From assembly GCF_000208385.1 (NCBI RefSeq), contig NC_015436.1, forward strand, positions 124,001 to 188,000: DNA of 64,000 nt, given 5' to 3'. This document shows positions 51,420 through 62,083 of this stretch, piece by piece; position 1 is the first letter of the stretch, and every line of letters starts with the position of its first letter. The translations under genes and the position numbers were made by a program. The notes beneath the pieces were generated by a model. The model was not told where the DNA came from. It searched no databases and saw only the letters and a list, made by a program, of their open reading frames with translations. The stretch is from Parasphaerochaeta coccoides DSM 17374 (lineage in GTDB: Bacteria > Spirochaetota > Spirochaetia > Sphaerochaetales > Sphaerochaetaceae).

Positions 51420-52913
51420 ATGGCAATTATCGTTGGTATTGACGTAGGAACCCAGAGTACGAAGACCTTGTGGTACGACACCACGTCCCGCAAGACACTC
51501 GCGCTGACCCAGAAAGCGTATGGCCTGACCGAGAGGCCGGACGGGACACGGGAACAGGATGCCTCATGGTGGATTGAGGCTATCATAGCCTGTTTTTCCC
51601 AAGTGGATCCTGCCATACGGGAACAGGTAGAAGCCATAGGAGTCTCCGGCCAGCAGCACGGATTTGTCCCGGTCGATGCCGCGGGGGAGGTAATCCGTCC
51701 GGTGAAGCTGTGGAACGACACATCCACGGCGGCGGAGTGTGGTGAATTGAATCATGCCCTTGGCGGGATGGATGATCTGCTTTCCCGTGAGGGCAATCCG
51801 ATTCTGCCTGGATATACCGCGTCCAAGATACTCTGGCTGAAAAAACACGAGCAGCAGTCCTATGACAGGCTGGACATGATTTTGCTTCCCCATGATTACG
51901 TGAACTTTTTCCTGACAGGCGAATACTCCATGGAATACGGAGACGCATCAGGCACAGCTTTAATGGACATTCGCAGCCGTACATGGTCGGAGCGAATACT
52001 TGCAGCCGTGGATTCGGAACGTGACCTTAGAAAAATGTTGCCGCCTTTGAGGGAGGCATCCGAGCCAGCAGGACATGTCTGTTCCCGCGCCGCCGGACTC
52101 TTGGGAATACCCCGTGGCGTCCTGGTGTCTTCCGGAGGCGGGGACAACATGATGGGTGCCATTGGCACGGGTACTGTCGCGGACGGCCCCCTGACCATGA
52201 GTCTGGGAACATCGGGTACTGTGTTCGGATGTTATTCCCATCCGGTCATCGACTCCAAAGGACGGCTTGCGGCGTTCTGTTCTTCGAGCGGAGCATGGCT
52301 GCCCCTGCTGTGTACCATGAACTGCACTGTCGCCACGGAACGGGTTCGCGAGCTCTTTGGCAAGGATGTGAAGTCCTTCGATGCCCTTGCCATGGAAGCC
52401 CCTGTGGGAAGCGGCGGCCTTGTGATGCTTCCTTATTTCAACGGAGAACGCACGCCAAACTATCCTCATGGCAAAGGATGCCTGATGGGGTTCACTTCGG
52501 AAAACATGACGGAAGCCCATATCAGCAGGGCGGCGATGGAGTCTGCGGTATTCGGTTTGAAATATGGCTTGGATGCGTTCAAGGAGCTGGGGTTCCCTAT
52601 CACCGAGATACGGCTGATTGGCGGAGGGGCTAAGTCGGGGCCATGGCGACACATGGTTGCTGATGTGTGCGACGTGCCTGTCGTCGTGCCCCAGGTAACC
52701 GAAGCCGCGGCTTTCGGCGCAGTCCTCCAGGCATACTGGGCGTGGGGGACGGAGAAGGGCGAGCCAGAAGAACTGACCGATATCATCACGGAACACGTGG
52801 TGCTGGATGGGAATTCCGCCTGTATGCCCAATGCTTCCGTCGTGCCTTTGTATCAGGAAGCGTATGTACGCTACCTTTCCTATGTAGGGAACGTAGCGCC
52901 ATTGTTCTCATAA
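51420..52913 (+). CDS. xylB: Xylulokinase
   Basis: 497 aa with GGGAGGA upstream. FGGY kinase: phosphate-1 loop [21 protein letters not shown] near residue 100, DASGTALMD near 178, GTSGTVFG near 262, and the C-terminal [19 protein letters not shown]. Phosphorylates D-xylulose. First of an operon with xylA; the divergent AraC-lactonase is its likely regulator. Confidence 0.95.
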   Translation: MAIIVGIDVGTQSTKTLWYDTTSRKTLALTQKAYGLTERPDGTREQDASWWIEAIIACFSQVDPAIREQVEAIGVSGQQHGFVPVDAAGEVIRPVKLWNDTSTAAECGELNHALGGMDDLLSREGNPILPGYTASKILWLKKHEQQSYDRLDMILLPHDYVNFFLTGEYSMEYGDASGTALMDIRSRTWSERILAAVDSERDLRKMLPPLREASEPAGHVCSRAAGLLGIPRGVLVSSGGGDNMMGAIGTGTVADGPLTMSLGTSGTVFGCYSHPVIDSKGRLAAFCSSSGAWLPLLCTMNCTVATERVRELFGKDVKSFDALAMEAPVGSGGLVMLPYFNGERTPNYPHGKGCLMGFTSENMTEAHISRAAMESAVFGLKYGLDAFKELGFPITEIRLIGGGAKSGPWRHMVADVCDVPVVVPQVTEAAAFGAVLQAYWAWGTEKGEPEELTDIITEHVVLDGNSACMPNASVVPLYQEAYVRYLSYVGNVAPLFS

Positions 52914-52986
52914 AGGTTCAAGAGTGTTCATGCATGAAACGGTTTCCCCGAAGCAAGGATGCATGGGGAACAAGAGGAGAGAAAAT

Positions 52987-54321
52987 ATGTCAGCACAGTA
53001 TTTCACCGGTGACCAAGAGTTCTTCACAGGCATCGGAGCCATCCGGTTCGAGGGTCCGCGGTCGGACAATCCCCTTGCCTTCAAGTTCTATGATCCCGCC
53101 AAGAAGATTGCCGGGAAGACTATGAAGGAACACCTGCGTTTTGCCATCGCTTACTGGCACAGCTTCTGCGCCGACGGCGCGGATCCCTTTGGACGGGCAT
53201 CCCATGATTTCCCGTGGAACCATGCGAATCCCATGACCGCCGCGCATTTGAAGGCTCAGGCGGCTTTCGAGTTCTTTACCAAGATTGGCGCTCCCTATTA
53301 CTGTTTCCATGATGCCGATGTCGCTCCGGAAGGAGATAACGTGGATGAGTACCAGAAGAATTACTGGGAGATTGCCCGTATTTTCCGTACCCTCCAGGAC
53401 AAGACCGGGGTGAAGCTGCTGTGGAACACGGCAAACCTGTTCTCCCATCCCCGCTACATGAACGGAGCCGCGACCAATCCTGACTTCAATGTCGTTGCCC
53501 GTGCCGCTCTCCAGATACAGACCTGCCTTGACGTGAATGTCTTTCTTGGAGGCGAAGGGTATACGTTTTGGGGCGGGCGCGAGGGATACATGAGCTTGTG
53601 GAATACCGACATGAAAAGGGAAGCCGCGCACATGGGGACTTTCCTCCGCATGGCCAGGGATTACGGACGCAGGATTGGGTTCTCCGGTGCGTATTACATT
53701 GAACCCAAGCCGATGGAGCCATCGAAACACCAGTATGACTATGATGCCGCGACATCAATCGGGTTCATCAAGGAACAGGGGCTGGAGAAGGATTTCAGGC
53801 TGAATATTGAGAACAACCATGCCACTTTGGCAGGTCATACCTTCGCCCATGAGCTTCAGGTAGCCTCTGATGCCGGGCTTCTGGGAAGCGTGGACGCCAA
53901 CCAGGGTGATGCCCAGAACGGATGGGATACCGACGAGTTCCCCTGTGATGTGTACCAGACGGTCGAGGCGATGATGGTCATTCTGCGCTCCGGCGGTTTC
54001 ACTACAGGCGGGCTGAACTTTGATGCCAAGCGTCGCCGCAACTCAACGGACATGGAAGACTTGTTTATTGCCCACATTTTAGGATTTGATACCTTTGCGC
54101 TCGGCCTGACGCTGGCGGACAGGATTATCTCTGATGGCGTGGTTGATGATTTGCTTGCCAAGCGGTATTCCAGCTTTGATTCCGGTTCAGGCGCTGACTT
54201 TGAGAAAGGAAAATTGACTCTCGAACAACTTGCGGGAATAGGAAAAACCGCGCCGCAGACAAAGACAAGCGGCAAGCAGGAGTACATCCAGTCCTTGGTC
54301 AACCAATATCTGTTCGGCTAA
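52987..54321 (+). CDS. xylA: Xylose isomerase
   Basis: 444 aa from ATG 52987, after GAGGAGAG. Motifs of class II xylose isomerases: [12 protein letters not shown] (catalytic His), [10 protein letters not shown] near residue 190, [15 protein letters not shown] near 235, and [20 protein letters not shown] near 300. Converts D-xylose to D-xylulose. With xylB it forms the full intracellular xylose route; no xylose transporter is in the window. The 3' end overlaps the convergent pectinesterase gene by 23 bases. Confidence 0.96.
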   Translation: MSAQYFTGDQEFFTGIGAIRFEGPRSDNPLAFKFYDPAKKIAGKTMKEHLRFAIAYWHSFCADGADPFGRASHDFPWNHANPMTAAHLKAQAAFEFFTKIGAPYYCFHDADVAPEGDNVDEYQKNYWEIARIFRTLQDKTGVKLLWNTANLFSHPRYMNGAATNPDFNVVARAALQIQTCLDVNVFLGGEGYTFWGGREGYMSLWNTDMKREAAHMGTFLRMARDYGRRIGFSGAYYIEPKPMEPSKHQYDYDAATSIGFIKEQGLEKDFRLNIENNHATLAGHTFAHELQVASDAGLLGSVDANQGDAQNGWDTDEFPCDVYQTVEAMMVILRSGGFTTGGLNFDAKRRRNSTDMEDLFIAHILGFDTFALGLTLADRIISDGVVDDLLAKRYSSFDSGSGADFEKGKLTLEQLAGIGKTAPQTKTSGKQEYIQSLVNQYLFG

Positions 54322-55390
54322 AGAGAGGATCTCTTTCTGGCCAGGGGCGGGTGAAATCCTCCCATGGGGACAGGACTGTTTCCCGTCCCCATGCCAGTGC
54401 TTCCATCGCATCGAGGATACAGCGGCGGGCAGGAGGCGCCGTGGACGGGGCTCCGGGACCTGTGGTGTCGTATTCACAAAAACGTGATTCTTCGGGATAC
54501 CAGCGTCTTTCACGTCCTTGGGGAGTTCTGCTGTGCATGCTTGTCCAGCCTTCCGGATGGATGTGGTCATCCATCAAGCAGGAGATGAAGCATGCGCTGG
54601 GGTTGACTTCCGTATCTCCGGAGGGATGCCATGGCCTGCCCAGCCAGTATGAGCCGGGAGTGACTGCGGACGTTTCCTTCTCAAGGGTACAGCGGAGGAA
54701 CAGGAAACCATGGGGCATGTCCGCCTTGGTGGATGGTGCGCAGATGAAACCTTGTTCGGTGGCATCCCTCTGGCGGCAGATGATGAGGCAATCCTCCATG
54801 ACGGCACGGGAGCTGCCGAAGATGAAGTCCACATGACCGCTGATCGTGCAATCTTTCAACCATACCCGTCCCGCATCAAGAAAGAGCGTATCCTGATAGC
54901 CGATGAACGCGCAGCTGGTGAAGACCGTGACATCCGCGTTTCCCGCGACACGGACGGACACCGCCTGTAGTCCGCTTGCCGAACTGCTGTCCGGAGCCTT
55001 TCGGGATTCTCCGGGATAATCAAAGTCATTCATGAATGTCAGCCCATGCGCTGAAAAGTGGGATCCAGTCAGGGTGACTGTTGCGCTTCCTGATGTGCTG
55101 AGCTTGCGTCCTGAACCGTCAAGCGTCCGGTGGGCATCGTCCCAGACAATGATGGTGGAAGAAGCGTCCGTCCCGATGAAACTGACATTGTCCCTGTTAA
55201 CGGACAGCTTCTCCCGATATATGCCGGGGTGGATCAGTACCTTGGAAAAACCTGTCTCCAGGGCGGCTGTGATGCTGGTGAAGCATGGTCGTGTGGAATC
55301 CTCCGGAACCGGTAATCCCGCTGGAGCGACTGATGCATCGTGTGCATCGTGGATATCTTTCAGGATAGGGAAGTCATGCATGCTTGCCAT
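54299..55390 (-). CDS. Pectinesterase (CE8 family), cytoplasmic
   Basis: 363 aa. Right-handed beta-helix with CE8 motifs: [12 protein letters not shown] near 50, catalytic aspartates in [11 protein letters not shown] and [10 protein letters not shown] (near residues 164 and 185), and [14 protein letters not shown] near 247. No signal peptide is visible at the N-terminus ([13 protein letters not shown]), so it should act on imported methylated oligogalacturonides rather than on polymer outside. The 3' end overlaps xylA. Confidence 0.9.
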   Translation of the reverse strand: MASMHDFPILKDIHDAHDASVAPAGLPVPEDSTRPCFTSITAALETGFSKVLIHPGIYREKLSVNRDNVSFIGTDASSTIIVWDDAHRTLDGSGRKLSTSGSATVTLTGSHFSAHGLTFMNDFDYPGESRKAPDSSSASGLQAVSVRVAGNADVTVFTSCAFIGYQDTLFLDAGRVWLKDCTISGHVDFIFGSSRAVMEDCLIICRQRDATEQGFICAPSTKADMPHGFLFLRCTLEKETSAVTPGSYWLGRPWHPSGDTEVNPSACFISCLMDDHIHPEGWTSMHSRTPQGRERRWYPEESRFCEYDTTGPGAPSTAPPARRCILDAMEALAWGRETVLSPWEDFTRPWPERDPLFSRTDIG

Positions 55391-55538
55391 GAGGATACGG
55401 AGAAGAGGCAGGCAGCGTCAAGGTTCCCGCATCAGGAATGACCATATGGACATATGAGCAAATGAACACATTATGAATGGTTCTCTCATGGAAAATTCGC
55501 ATATGGCCGGTAATCTGCCTCCTGAATGGAGGAAACCC

Positions 55539-57281
55539 ATGAAAAAGAAAGTATTGTTGTTTCTTGCAGCGATGGTCTTTGCCGCAGCCAGTTTGCAGGC
55601 CGTGACCATATACCCGCTGGACAAGGCAGAGATTCTTGCCGGTGCGCGTTTTGACTTCAAAGTTGAATTTGATGAAATCCAGAAGAACGTGGATGTCGAT
55701 GTGACCATCAATGGCAAAAATTACTCATCTACAATCGGCAGGCGTTCTGCCCTCGTCACAGAAAAAGATGAAGCAGGCATGTCCGCTTCCGCGCTGATTG
55801 TCCGTGATGTTACGCTTCCTGCGGGGAAATATGTGGTCAGCGCCGCTGTCAACGGGAAGATTGCCAAGAGCGTCACGTGGACTGTCAATGAGCAGGCTGA
55901 ACAAGCTGTCGCCCGCAACGTCATCGTCCTGGTCGCCGACGGACTGTCCATTGGCCACCGCACCGCCGCCCGTCTGTTGTCCAGGGGCAATGTGGAGGGA
56001 ACATCCCAAGGCTTGCTCAACATGGACAAGATGGATCGTCTTGGCACAATGGGAACCAGCTCCGTTGATGCCATCACCGTGGACAGCGCCAACTCGATGA
56101 GCGCCTACATGACCGGACACAAGTCCAGCATCAACGCTTTGGGCGTCTATGCCGACCGCACCTCCGATCCTTTCGATGATCCGAAACAAGAGAACCTTGC
56201 TGAAATCATCCGTCGCACGACGAAGAAATCCATCGGCATCGTGTCTGACGCCGAACTCCAGGATGCCACACCCGCCGCTGTGGTCGGCCACACCCGCCGC
56301 CGCGCCGAGAAGTCCGCTCTGATGAGTTCCTTCCTCGATGTCATGCCTGAAGTCATTCTTGGTGGAGGCAGCGCCTACTTCATCCCGAAATCAGTCCAGG
56401 GTTCCAAGCGTACTGATGAAATCAACTACGTCTCCGAATTCCAAAAAGCTGGCTACCAGTTCATCACGAGCAACACAGAGCTGTCCAAGCTTCGTGGCAT
56501 CGCGGCTCCTGACAGGCTCCTTGGACTTTTTGCTACCGGCAACATGGACGGACACCTCGACCGTACCCTTACCAAAGGCAAGGGATGGTCAGCACAGTTC
56601 ACCGACCAGCCTGACCTCACCACGATGACCCAGGTCGCCTTGGATGTCCTGTCCAAGAACAAGGAAGGTTTCATGCTCGTCGTCGAGGCCGCCTTGGTTG
56701 ACAAGTACACGCACCCGATGGATTGGGAACGCGCCGTGTACGACACCATCATGTTCGACAAGGTTATCGGCATTGCCCAAGATTTCCAAAAGGAGAATCC
56801 TGATACGCTCATCGTCGTCACCGGCGACCATACTCACTCAATCAGTGTCTACGGCACGGTCAACGACGACAGACCTGGCGACAGGCTCCGAGATAAGGTC
56901 GGCACATATGCTAACGCCGGTTTCCCGAACTATGTCGATGCTGACGGCGACGGATATCCCGACACGCCGGATGTCTCAATTCGCCTTGCGGTCGGTTTTG
57001 GCAACCATCCTGACTACTATGAGACCTTCAAACCGCATCTTGACGGAGTGTTTGCCCCTGCTATTGCGAACGAGAAGGGTGACTATGTGGCCAATGCACA
57101 GTACAAGGACAAGGGAATCTTCATGGAAGGCAACCTTGACTATACCGAGTCCCAGGAAGTCCACTCTGTCGATGACCAGCTTCTTTCAATGAGCGGTCCG
57201 GGCAGCGAGCAGGTCAAGGCATATCAGGAGAACACGGCAGTGTTCCACTATATTGCCCAGGCTCTTGGCCTCCAGCCGTAA
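55539..57281 (+). CDS. Exported alkaline phosphatase
   Basis: 580 aa from ATG 55539, chosen for GGAGG upstream and the signal peptide MKKKVLLFLAAMVFAAASLQA. An Ig-like region at about residues 20-115 precedes the phosphatase core: NVIVLVADGLSIG (first metal Asp), TVDSANSMSAYMTG (catalytic Ser), LVVEAALVDKYTH, and VVTGDHTHSISVYG with metal ligands. A DADGDGYPD calcium-loop-like insert lies near residue 470. Zinc-dependent phosphomonoesterase of the periplasm or surface, next to a metal-type ABC cluster. Confidence 0.92.
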   Translation: MKKKVLLFLAAMVFAAASLQAVTIYPLDKAEILAGARFDFKVEFDEIQKNVDVDVTINGKNYSSTIGRRSALVTEKDEAGMSASALIVRDVTLPAGKYVVSAAVNGKIAKSVTWTVNEQAEQAVARNVIVLVADGLSIGHRTAARLLSRGNVEGTSQGLLNMDKMDRLGTMGTSSVDAITVDSANSMSAYMTGHKSSINALGVYADRTSDPFDDPKQENLAEIIRRTTKKSIGIVSDAELQDATPAAVVGHTRRRAEKSALMSSFLDVMPEVILGGGSAYFIPKSVQGSKRTDEINYVSEFQKAGYQFITSNTELSKLRGIAAPDRLLGLFATGNMDGHLDRTLTKGKGWSAQFTDQPDLTTMTQVALDVLSKNKEGFMLVVEAALVDKYTHPMDWERAVYDTIMFDKVIGIAQDFQKENPDTLIVVTGDHTHSISVYGTVNDDRPGDRLRDKVGTYANAGFPNYVDADGDGYPDTPDVSIRLAVGFGNHPDYYETFKPHLDGVFAPAIANEKGDYVANAQYKDKGIFMEGNLDYTESQEVHSVDDQLLSMSGPGSEQVKAYQENTAVFHYIAQALGLQP

Positions 57282-57359
57282 GATTCATTCTTACTGGTAC
57301 CGGGATGGACGGATGAACCGCCCATCCCGTCACTTCATGCAAACAGGGGAGTGTTTTTT

Positions 57360-57782
57360 ATGAGGAAGATAGCATGTGCCGCGTGTATTCTGTGTGTCTT
57401 GCCTGTCCTTTCCCTCTACAGTGTTTCCGGCATTACGTTCGATGAGTTTTATAACTACGGAATACTGGGCATGTCGTTCACTGACAAACTTCAATCACTG
57501 GAAGGCGAGACTGTCCAGATAACCGGTTTCATGGCTCCGCCGCTCAAGGCAAAGGGTAATCTTTTCGTCCTGACGAAAAATCCTGTTTCCCTATGTCCCT
57601 ACTGCAACAGTGACGCGGACTGGCCATCCGACATTGTGGTCATCTATCTTGAACACCCTGAAACGTTCAGACAGCTCAACAGGAATATCACAGTGACAGG
57701 CAGGTTGGAGATGGGTTCGTATACGGATTCGATGACGGGTTTCGTCAGTCAATTGCGTCTGGTCGATGCGACATATAAATGA
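57360..57782 (+). CDS. Exported small protein of DUF3299-like type
   Basis: 140 aa from ATG 57360. Signal peptide MRKIACAACILCVLPVLSLYS. The mature part looks like an OB-type fold (LEGETVQITGFMAPPLKAKGNLFVLTK) with a CPYCNSD cysteine pair, ending VTGRLEMGSYTDSMTGFVSQLRLVDA. Similar proteins occur with LolD-like ATPase and FtsX-like permease in zinc-regulated (zrg) loci. Coupled to the ABC genes. Confidence 0.7.
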   Translation: MRKIACAACILCVLPVLSLYSVSGITFDEFYNYGILGMSFTDKLQSLEGETVQITGFMAPPLKAKGNLFVLTKNPVSLCPYCNSDADWPSDIVVIYLEHPETFRQLNRNITVTGRLEMGSYTDSMTGFVSQLRLVDATYK

Positions 57783-57820
57783 CATATGAGTCTATGGCCG
57801 ACAGGCCGAAGGAGGATGCT

Positions 57821-58516
57821 ATGGGTGCATCTCTGGTTGTTCATGACCTGGCATGGAGTTTTGCTCCGGGAAACATTCCGTTCATAAGGATTCCCCGCGT
57901 TGAAGTGCCGGAAAAAAGCGTCGTCGTCCTTACGGGGCCGTCAGGAGCCGGTAAATCGACTTTGCTGTTCCTGTTGGCGGGCATGGAGCATCTTCACTCT
58001 GGGTCTGTGACATGGGGAAAAAATGACCTTGCAACAATGACGAACGATGCGCGGGATGCTTGGCGGCGGGATAATGTGGGCATCGTCTTTCAGGATTTCC
58101 AGCTCATCCCTTCTCTTTCCGCGCTGAAGAACGTGCTTCTGCCGTTAACTTTCTCCCACTTTATCATACCGCCTGAAACCCGGATTCGTGCAGAAGCCCT
58201 GCTTTCTCATCTGGGAGTCCCGCGCATCCATGCCCTTGCGGGAAGCCTTTCCAGGGGAGAGATGCAGAGGGTTTCCATAGCCCGCGCCTTGATGAAGAAT
58301 CCTTCAATCATCCTGGCGGATGAACCGACGGCAAGCCTTGACGCTGGCAATGAGGATACTGTTTCCACTCTGCTGCTTACCGCCGCGCGTGAAAATGGAG
58401 CCACGCTTGTCATCTCATCACATCAGAAGAAAGTGAAGGATGACGCTGACTATATTCTCGACATCTCTCATGGACAGATGGTTTCGTTCAATGAACGAAA
58501 AGGGGGAACGACATGA
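57821..58516 (+). CDS. ABC transporter ATP-binding protein (LolD/MacB-like)
   Basis: 231 aa from ATG 57821, chosen because AAGGAGG is 5 bases upstream; earlier ATGs at 57779 and 57794 are in frame. Walker A GPSGAGKST, a Q-loop FQDFQLIPSLSALKNV, a slightly altered signature LSRGEMQRVSIARAL and Walker B IILADEPTASLD. This subfamily works with FtsX-like permeases, encoded by the next gene, which overlaps by ATGA. Confidence 0.92.
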   Translation: MGASLVVHDLAWSFAPGNIPFIRIPRVEVPEKSVVVLTGPSGAGKSTLLFLLAGMEHLHSGSVTWGKNDLATMTNDARDAWRRDNVGIVFQDFQLIPSLSALKNVLLPLTFSHFIIPPETRIRAEALLSHLGVPRIHALAGSLSRGEMQRVSIARALMKNPSIILADEPTASLDAGNEDTVSTLLLTAARENGATLVISSHQKKVKDDADYILDISHGQMVSFNERKGGTT

Positions 58517-59754
58517 ACCCATTATGGATGGTCGGGGCGGACATGAAGAAGAACGTCCTGGCAAGCATAGGCACGCTCCTTCTTCTGGCGATAGCTTTTT
58601 CCGTCAACGTCGCAGCTCTGGCACTGGAACGGGCAGTGGTGGATTCCGCCGCTGAAACCGCGCAGGAATATGATCTTGTCGTCGGTGCGCCGGGGAGCAG
58701 TACCGACCTTGTCCTTGCCACGGTCTTTCTCCGGACTGAAGATGCTCTGCCTTTGATGGATTTTGAAGTATACGAAGAACTGAAGGAAGATTCGCGGGTC
58801 GCCGCTGTGTCTCCGTTCACGATAGCCGATTCATACCAGGGCTTTCCGGTTATCGGCATCAGTGAGGATTTCTTCATAATCAAGCAGTCTCTCATCCCCA
58901 CGGAAGGCCGTGTCTTTGAAAAAACCTTTGAGGCTGTCGTAGGAGCTGACGTCAGTCTAAAGGTCGGCGATGCCTTCAAGAGCGTCCATGACTATGTGGA
59001 GGAACAGGCGGGGAATGAGCATGGTCATGAAGATATTTCCTACACTGTCGTGGGAAAAGCCGCAAAGACAGGTACTCCATGGGACAAGGCAATCATCACG
59101 TGGTATCAGAGCCTCTGGGAAATCCACGGCTACCACGACCATGACCATAAAGATGAAGATAGGGAAGAAGCGGAGCATGAGGAGGTTGGAAAAGAAGAAC
59201 TCCATGAGGAGCCAAAAATCGGCGCTGTACTGGTCAAGCCGCTCGACTTTCCGTCGGCGTATGCGCTTAGGGCGGAATACCAGAACAATGCAGGACGCAC
59301 GACGAGCGTTTTCCCTGCCGAGGTTCTGACGTACTTGTTCGGACTTTTCGGTAATTTTAAAGCAGTCATATCCACATTGGGTAACATGCTGCAAGCTTTG
59401 GTTTTCCTCTCTGTGATTCTCAGTCTGCTGGCAACCCTTCCATCCAAGTACAGATGGATAGGGCTTCTCCGGACTCTCGGAGCAAGCAGGGCATATGTGT
59501 TCCAGACGCTCTGGATGCAGTCAGCGGTGATTTTTCTGCTCTCCGGAGTGATAGGTTTCTTTGTCGGGCAGCTTGCCGCCGGTACGCTGTCGTCGTTCAT
59601 AGATTCCGGGACAGGTATGAACATAGCCATCACCATCCAAAGGGAGGATTTTCTGCCGCTCTTGGTCTTCTGGTTCATCGGACTGGTCGGAGCGCTGATA
59701 CCGGCGTTCATCGGGTTCTCCGTCTCACCCCGCAAGGCGGTGCTGGGGCAATAG
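58513..59754 (+). CDS. FtsX-like ABC permease with histidine-rich loop
   Basis: 413 aa. One N-terminal membrane segment (residues about 12-32), a large extracytoplasmic domain to about 285, then three C-terminal segments with VFLSVILSLLATLPSKYRWIGLLRTLGASRAYVFQTLWMQS (FtsX signature). The outer domain has two His/Glu-rich stretches: NEHGHED near residue 165 and HGYHDHDHKDEDREEAEHEE near 203, which would bind zinc or nickel. With the two upstream genes it resembles zrg-type zinc systems. Confidence 0.88.
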   Translation: MNPLWMVGADMKKNVLASIGTLLLLAIAFSVNVAALALERAVVDSAAETAQEYDLVVGAPGSSTDLVLATVFLRTEDALPLMDFEVYEELKEDSRVAAVSPFTIADSYQGFPVIGISEDFFIIKQSLIPTEGRVFEKTFEAVVGADVSLKVGDAFKSVHDYVEEQAGNEHGHEDISYTVVGKAAKTGTPWDKAIITWYQSLWEIHGYHDHDHKDEDREEAEHEEVGKEELHEEPKIGAVLVKPLDFPSAYALRAEYQNNAGRTTSVFPAEVLTYLFGLFGNFKAVISTLGNMLQALVFLSVILSLLATLPSKYRWIGLLRTLGASRAYVFQTLWMQSAVIFLLSGVIGFFVGQLAAGTLSSFIDSGTGMNIAITIQREDFLPLLVFWFIGLVGALIPAFIGFSVSPRKAVLGQ

Positions 59755-59933
59755 CCGGTACCATCAGCCTTCGTTTTTACACGCGCTGCTCTTGGTACTC
59801 GCGCTACACGGCTTTCGCCCAAGCCCTTGGCACCATCTTTCTTGCAGGCTGCCATGCGGCGTGAACACTGGAACCCGCCAAGGCGCATATCATGGAAGTC
59901 ATGAGGCAATCACGGAGACTGACAGCCCTGTCG

Positions 59934-61286
59934 TCATTCTCCGTCGGTCGTTTCTTCCTGTGCCGTGCCTTCTTTCCGTTTGGTTGCGCTCCGGGAAATG
60001 TACAGTCTGAGGATTTCAATGCGCTTGTCCTCAACCTTTTCCACATGGAAAGTGAGATTCCGGTAGATGACATCCTCAACGTCCTCGCTGCCTGACGGGA
60101 TGCGGCCCAACAGTCCGACCAAGAAACCTCCGATGGTTTCGTATTCATCTTCCGGAAGGGCAAGACCCAATTCTTCGTTGACTTCATAAATCGGAACGAT
60201 GCCGCTGATTAGATAGGAACCGTCCTCCTGTGCCTGGATGACCAATTCTTCTTCATCATGCTCATCATAAATACGACCCATGACGTGTTCTATCAAGTCT
60301 TCCATCGTGACCAGCCCCAGCGTACCGCCATATTCGTCCAGGATGATGGCCATATGCGTCTTGGTCTTCTTCATCTCACGGAAAAGATCATCGGCAAGTT
60401 TGCTGAAGGGGACAAAATAGGGAGGGCGGATGATTGATGTCAGGTCAAAGCTTTCTTCATCATGTCCGTAGAAGGTGAACAAGTCCTTGATGTGGACGAT
60501 TCCTATGATGTTGTCAATTGAATCCCTGTAGACAGGGAAGCGTGAGTAGTGACCGTCATTTGCCAGGTGGAACACTTCGGACATGGACGCCGTTTCCGGT
60601 ATGGCCACTATGTCGGAACGGTGGGTCATCAGTTCTGAGATGGGGCTGTCGTTGAAGTCGAAGATGTTGTGAATCATTTCCTGCTCATCATCTTCAATGA
60701 TTCCGGAATCACTGCCTGCATCGACCATGAGACGTATGTCTTCTTCGGTCATCGTCTGGTCGGCATCTCCCTTCCTGATGCCGAAAAGCCTCAGTACCAA
60801 ATTCGTGGTGAATGTCAGCAGGGCGACGAAAGGATAGGTAGCCAAGGATAGCCAGCGCAAGGGGATGGCGACAGCCAAGGCAAGGGAGTCCGCATATCTA
60901 AGCGCGACCTTCTTGGGCACAAGCTCTCCGAACACGAGCATGCAGAAAGAAAGGATCAGCGTGATGAGCAAGGTGGAAATTGTTTTCAACGTACCGGCTG
61001 AAATGGTGATGCCGGCAGTGACCAAGGCATCAACAAGGTATCCGGAAAGAGAGTCCGCGGCAAAGGCTCCGGAGAGAAGACCTGCCAATGAGACTCCGAT
61101 TTGGATTGTCGCCAAGTAGCCGGTGGAGGTTTCCTTCAGCTTCTGGAGAGCCAGGGCGCGTTTGTTTCCCCGGTTGGCGAGAACTTTCATTCTGTTCTCA
61201 TTGGCGGAGAGAAGGGCGATTTCCGAACCTGCGAACACTGCGTTGAGCAGAATCAGAACCACTTGCATCAGAAGTGCAGTTAACAT
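59934..61286 (-). CDS. CNNM/CorC-HlyC family transporter (hemolysin-like)
   Basis: 450 aa. N-terminal CNNM membrane domain (residues 1-180, three or four segments; FAGSEIALLSANENRMK, VFGELVPKKVALRYAD), paired CBS domains at about 205-330 (MTHRSDIVAIPETASMSEVF, DEYGGTLGLVTMEDLIEHVMG) and a C-terminal CorC_HlyC domain (YLISGIVPIYEVNEEL, YETIGGFLVGLLGRIP). Such proteins are involved in magnesium or cobalt efflux or regulation. Confidence 0.93.
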   Translation of the reverse strand: MLTALLMQVVLILLNAVFAGSEIALLSANENRMKVLANRGNKRALALQKLKETSTGYLATIQIGVSLAGLLSGAFAADSLSGYLVDALVTAGITISAGTLKTISTLLITLILSFCMLVFGELVPKKVALRYADSLALAVAIPLRWLSLATYPFVALLTFTTNLVLRLFGIRKGDADQTMTEEDIRLMVDAGSDSGIIEDDEQEMIHNIFDFNDSPISELMTHRSDIVAIPETASMSEVFHLANDGHYSRFPVYRDSIDNIIGIVHIKDLFTFYGHDEESFDLTSIIRPPYFVPFSKLADDLFREMKKTKTHMAIILDEYGGTLGLVTMEDLIEHVMGRIYDEHDEEELVIQAQEDGSYLISGIVPIYEVNEELGLALPEDEYETIGGFLVGLLGRIPSGSEDVEDVIYRNLTFHVEKVEDKRIEILRLYISRSATKRKEGTAQEETTDGE

Positions 61287-61329
61287 TTTGTCCTTCCGTA
61301 TGTACGGGATGTCCCCTGTAGGAGACGCT

Positions 61330-61353
61330 AAGTCCTTGCGGTGGCAAGGACTT
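61330..61353. repeat. Perfect 10-bp inverted repeat
   Basis: AAGTCCTTGC, loop GGTG, GCAAGGACTT in the gap between DUF47 and CorC-type genes. A stable RNA hairpin on either strand but with no T-run; could be a weak terminator for the phosphate operon or a processing site. Confidence 0.55.
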
Positions 61354-61446
61354 CATGCTTCTAGATTACAATGGGGCATGGCGGAGCGTCTAGTGATGGG
61401 ACAGGAATGGATGCGGGTATTTCACATCATCTCACAGTATCGCGCA

Positions 61447-62070
61447 TCATCTGTTCTTTATGGCTATCGCTTCAATCAGATCGGCGACATCCTCGCAGGC
61501 ATCCATCACGCTTTCCATGCCTTCATAGATTTCTTTCCATCTGATTACCATGAGGGGATCGGCGTTGTCATCGGCATAGAGGGTTTTCACACAGCTGCGA
61601 TACAGGCGGTCGGCGGATTCTTCACAATGGTTGACATCTATGATGTGGCGTGCCAAGTTCTTTGATGTCTTGAAATGCTCAAATTCCTTGAAAGCCTCCT
61701 GCAAGGTGACGCAGGCTTTGACCATCAGCGTAGATATGGGCAGGATGTCTTCCCGCACTGTCTTGACGGACAGCATGTCGAGCGTCAGCGATATGTCCTC
61801 AATAGCATCAGTGATGGAATCTGTCTGGCTTCCGAGCTGGAGCAGATCCTCACGGTCGATTGGGGTGATGAAGGCGCGGTTCAAGTGGTAACAGAAGTCG
61901 TGGAGTTTTTCATCAGCCTCATGTTCAATCGCGTGGATGGCATCAGCGGCATTCTCTACGTCAGTATAATTTCTCAGCAGGTCATCAAGTTTGACTGCGC
62001 AACGGACAGAGCAGCCGATCATGTCCGTCAACAGATGATAATAGTTTGTTTCTTTCTTTTTCCCTAGCAT
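61447..62070 (-). CDS. DUF47 / PhoU-like Pit accessory protein
   Basis: 207 aa, all helical. Family segments: GKKKETNYYHLLTDMI, IHAIEHEADEKLHDFCYHLNRAFITPIDREDLLQL and KWKEIYE-type MESVMDACEDVADLIEAI at the end. The family pairs with PiT permeases, as here with a 13-base gap, and likely controls phosphate uptake. Confidence 0.93.
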   Translation of the reverse strand: MLGKKKETNYYHLLTDMIGCSVRCAVKLDDLLRNYTDVENAADAIHAIEHEADEKLHDFCYHLNRAFITPIDREDLLQLGSQTDSITDAIEDISLTLDMLSVKTVREDILPISTLMVKACVTLQEAFKEFEHFKTSKNLARHIIDVNHCEESADRLYRSCVKTLYADDNADPLMVIRWKEIYEGMESVMDACEDVADLIEAIAIKNR

Positions 62071-62083
62071 GGGCGGATTCCTC

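Noticed and set aside
57779-57820. Upstream starts of the LolD-like ATPase
   Set aside because: In frame, and one overlaps the previous stop, but AAGGAGG is placed for the ATG at 57821, where the ABC fold begins.
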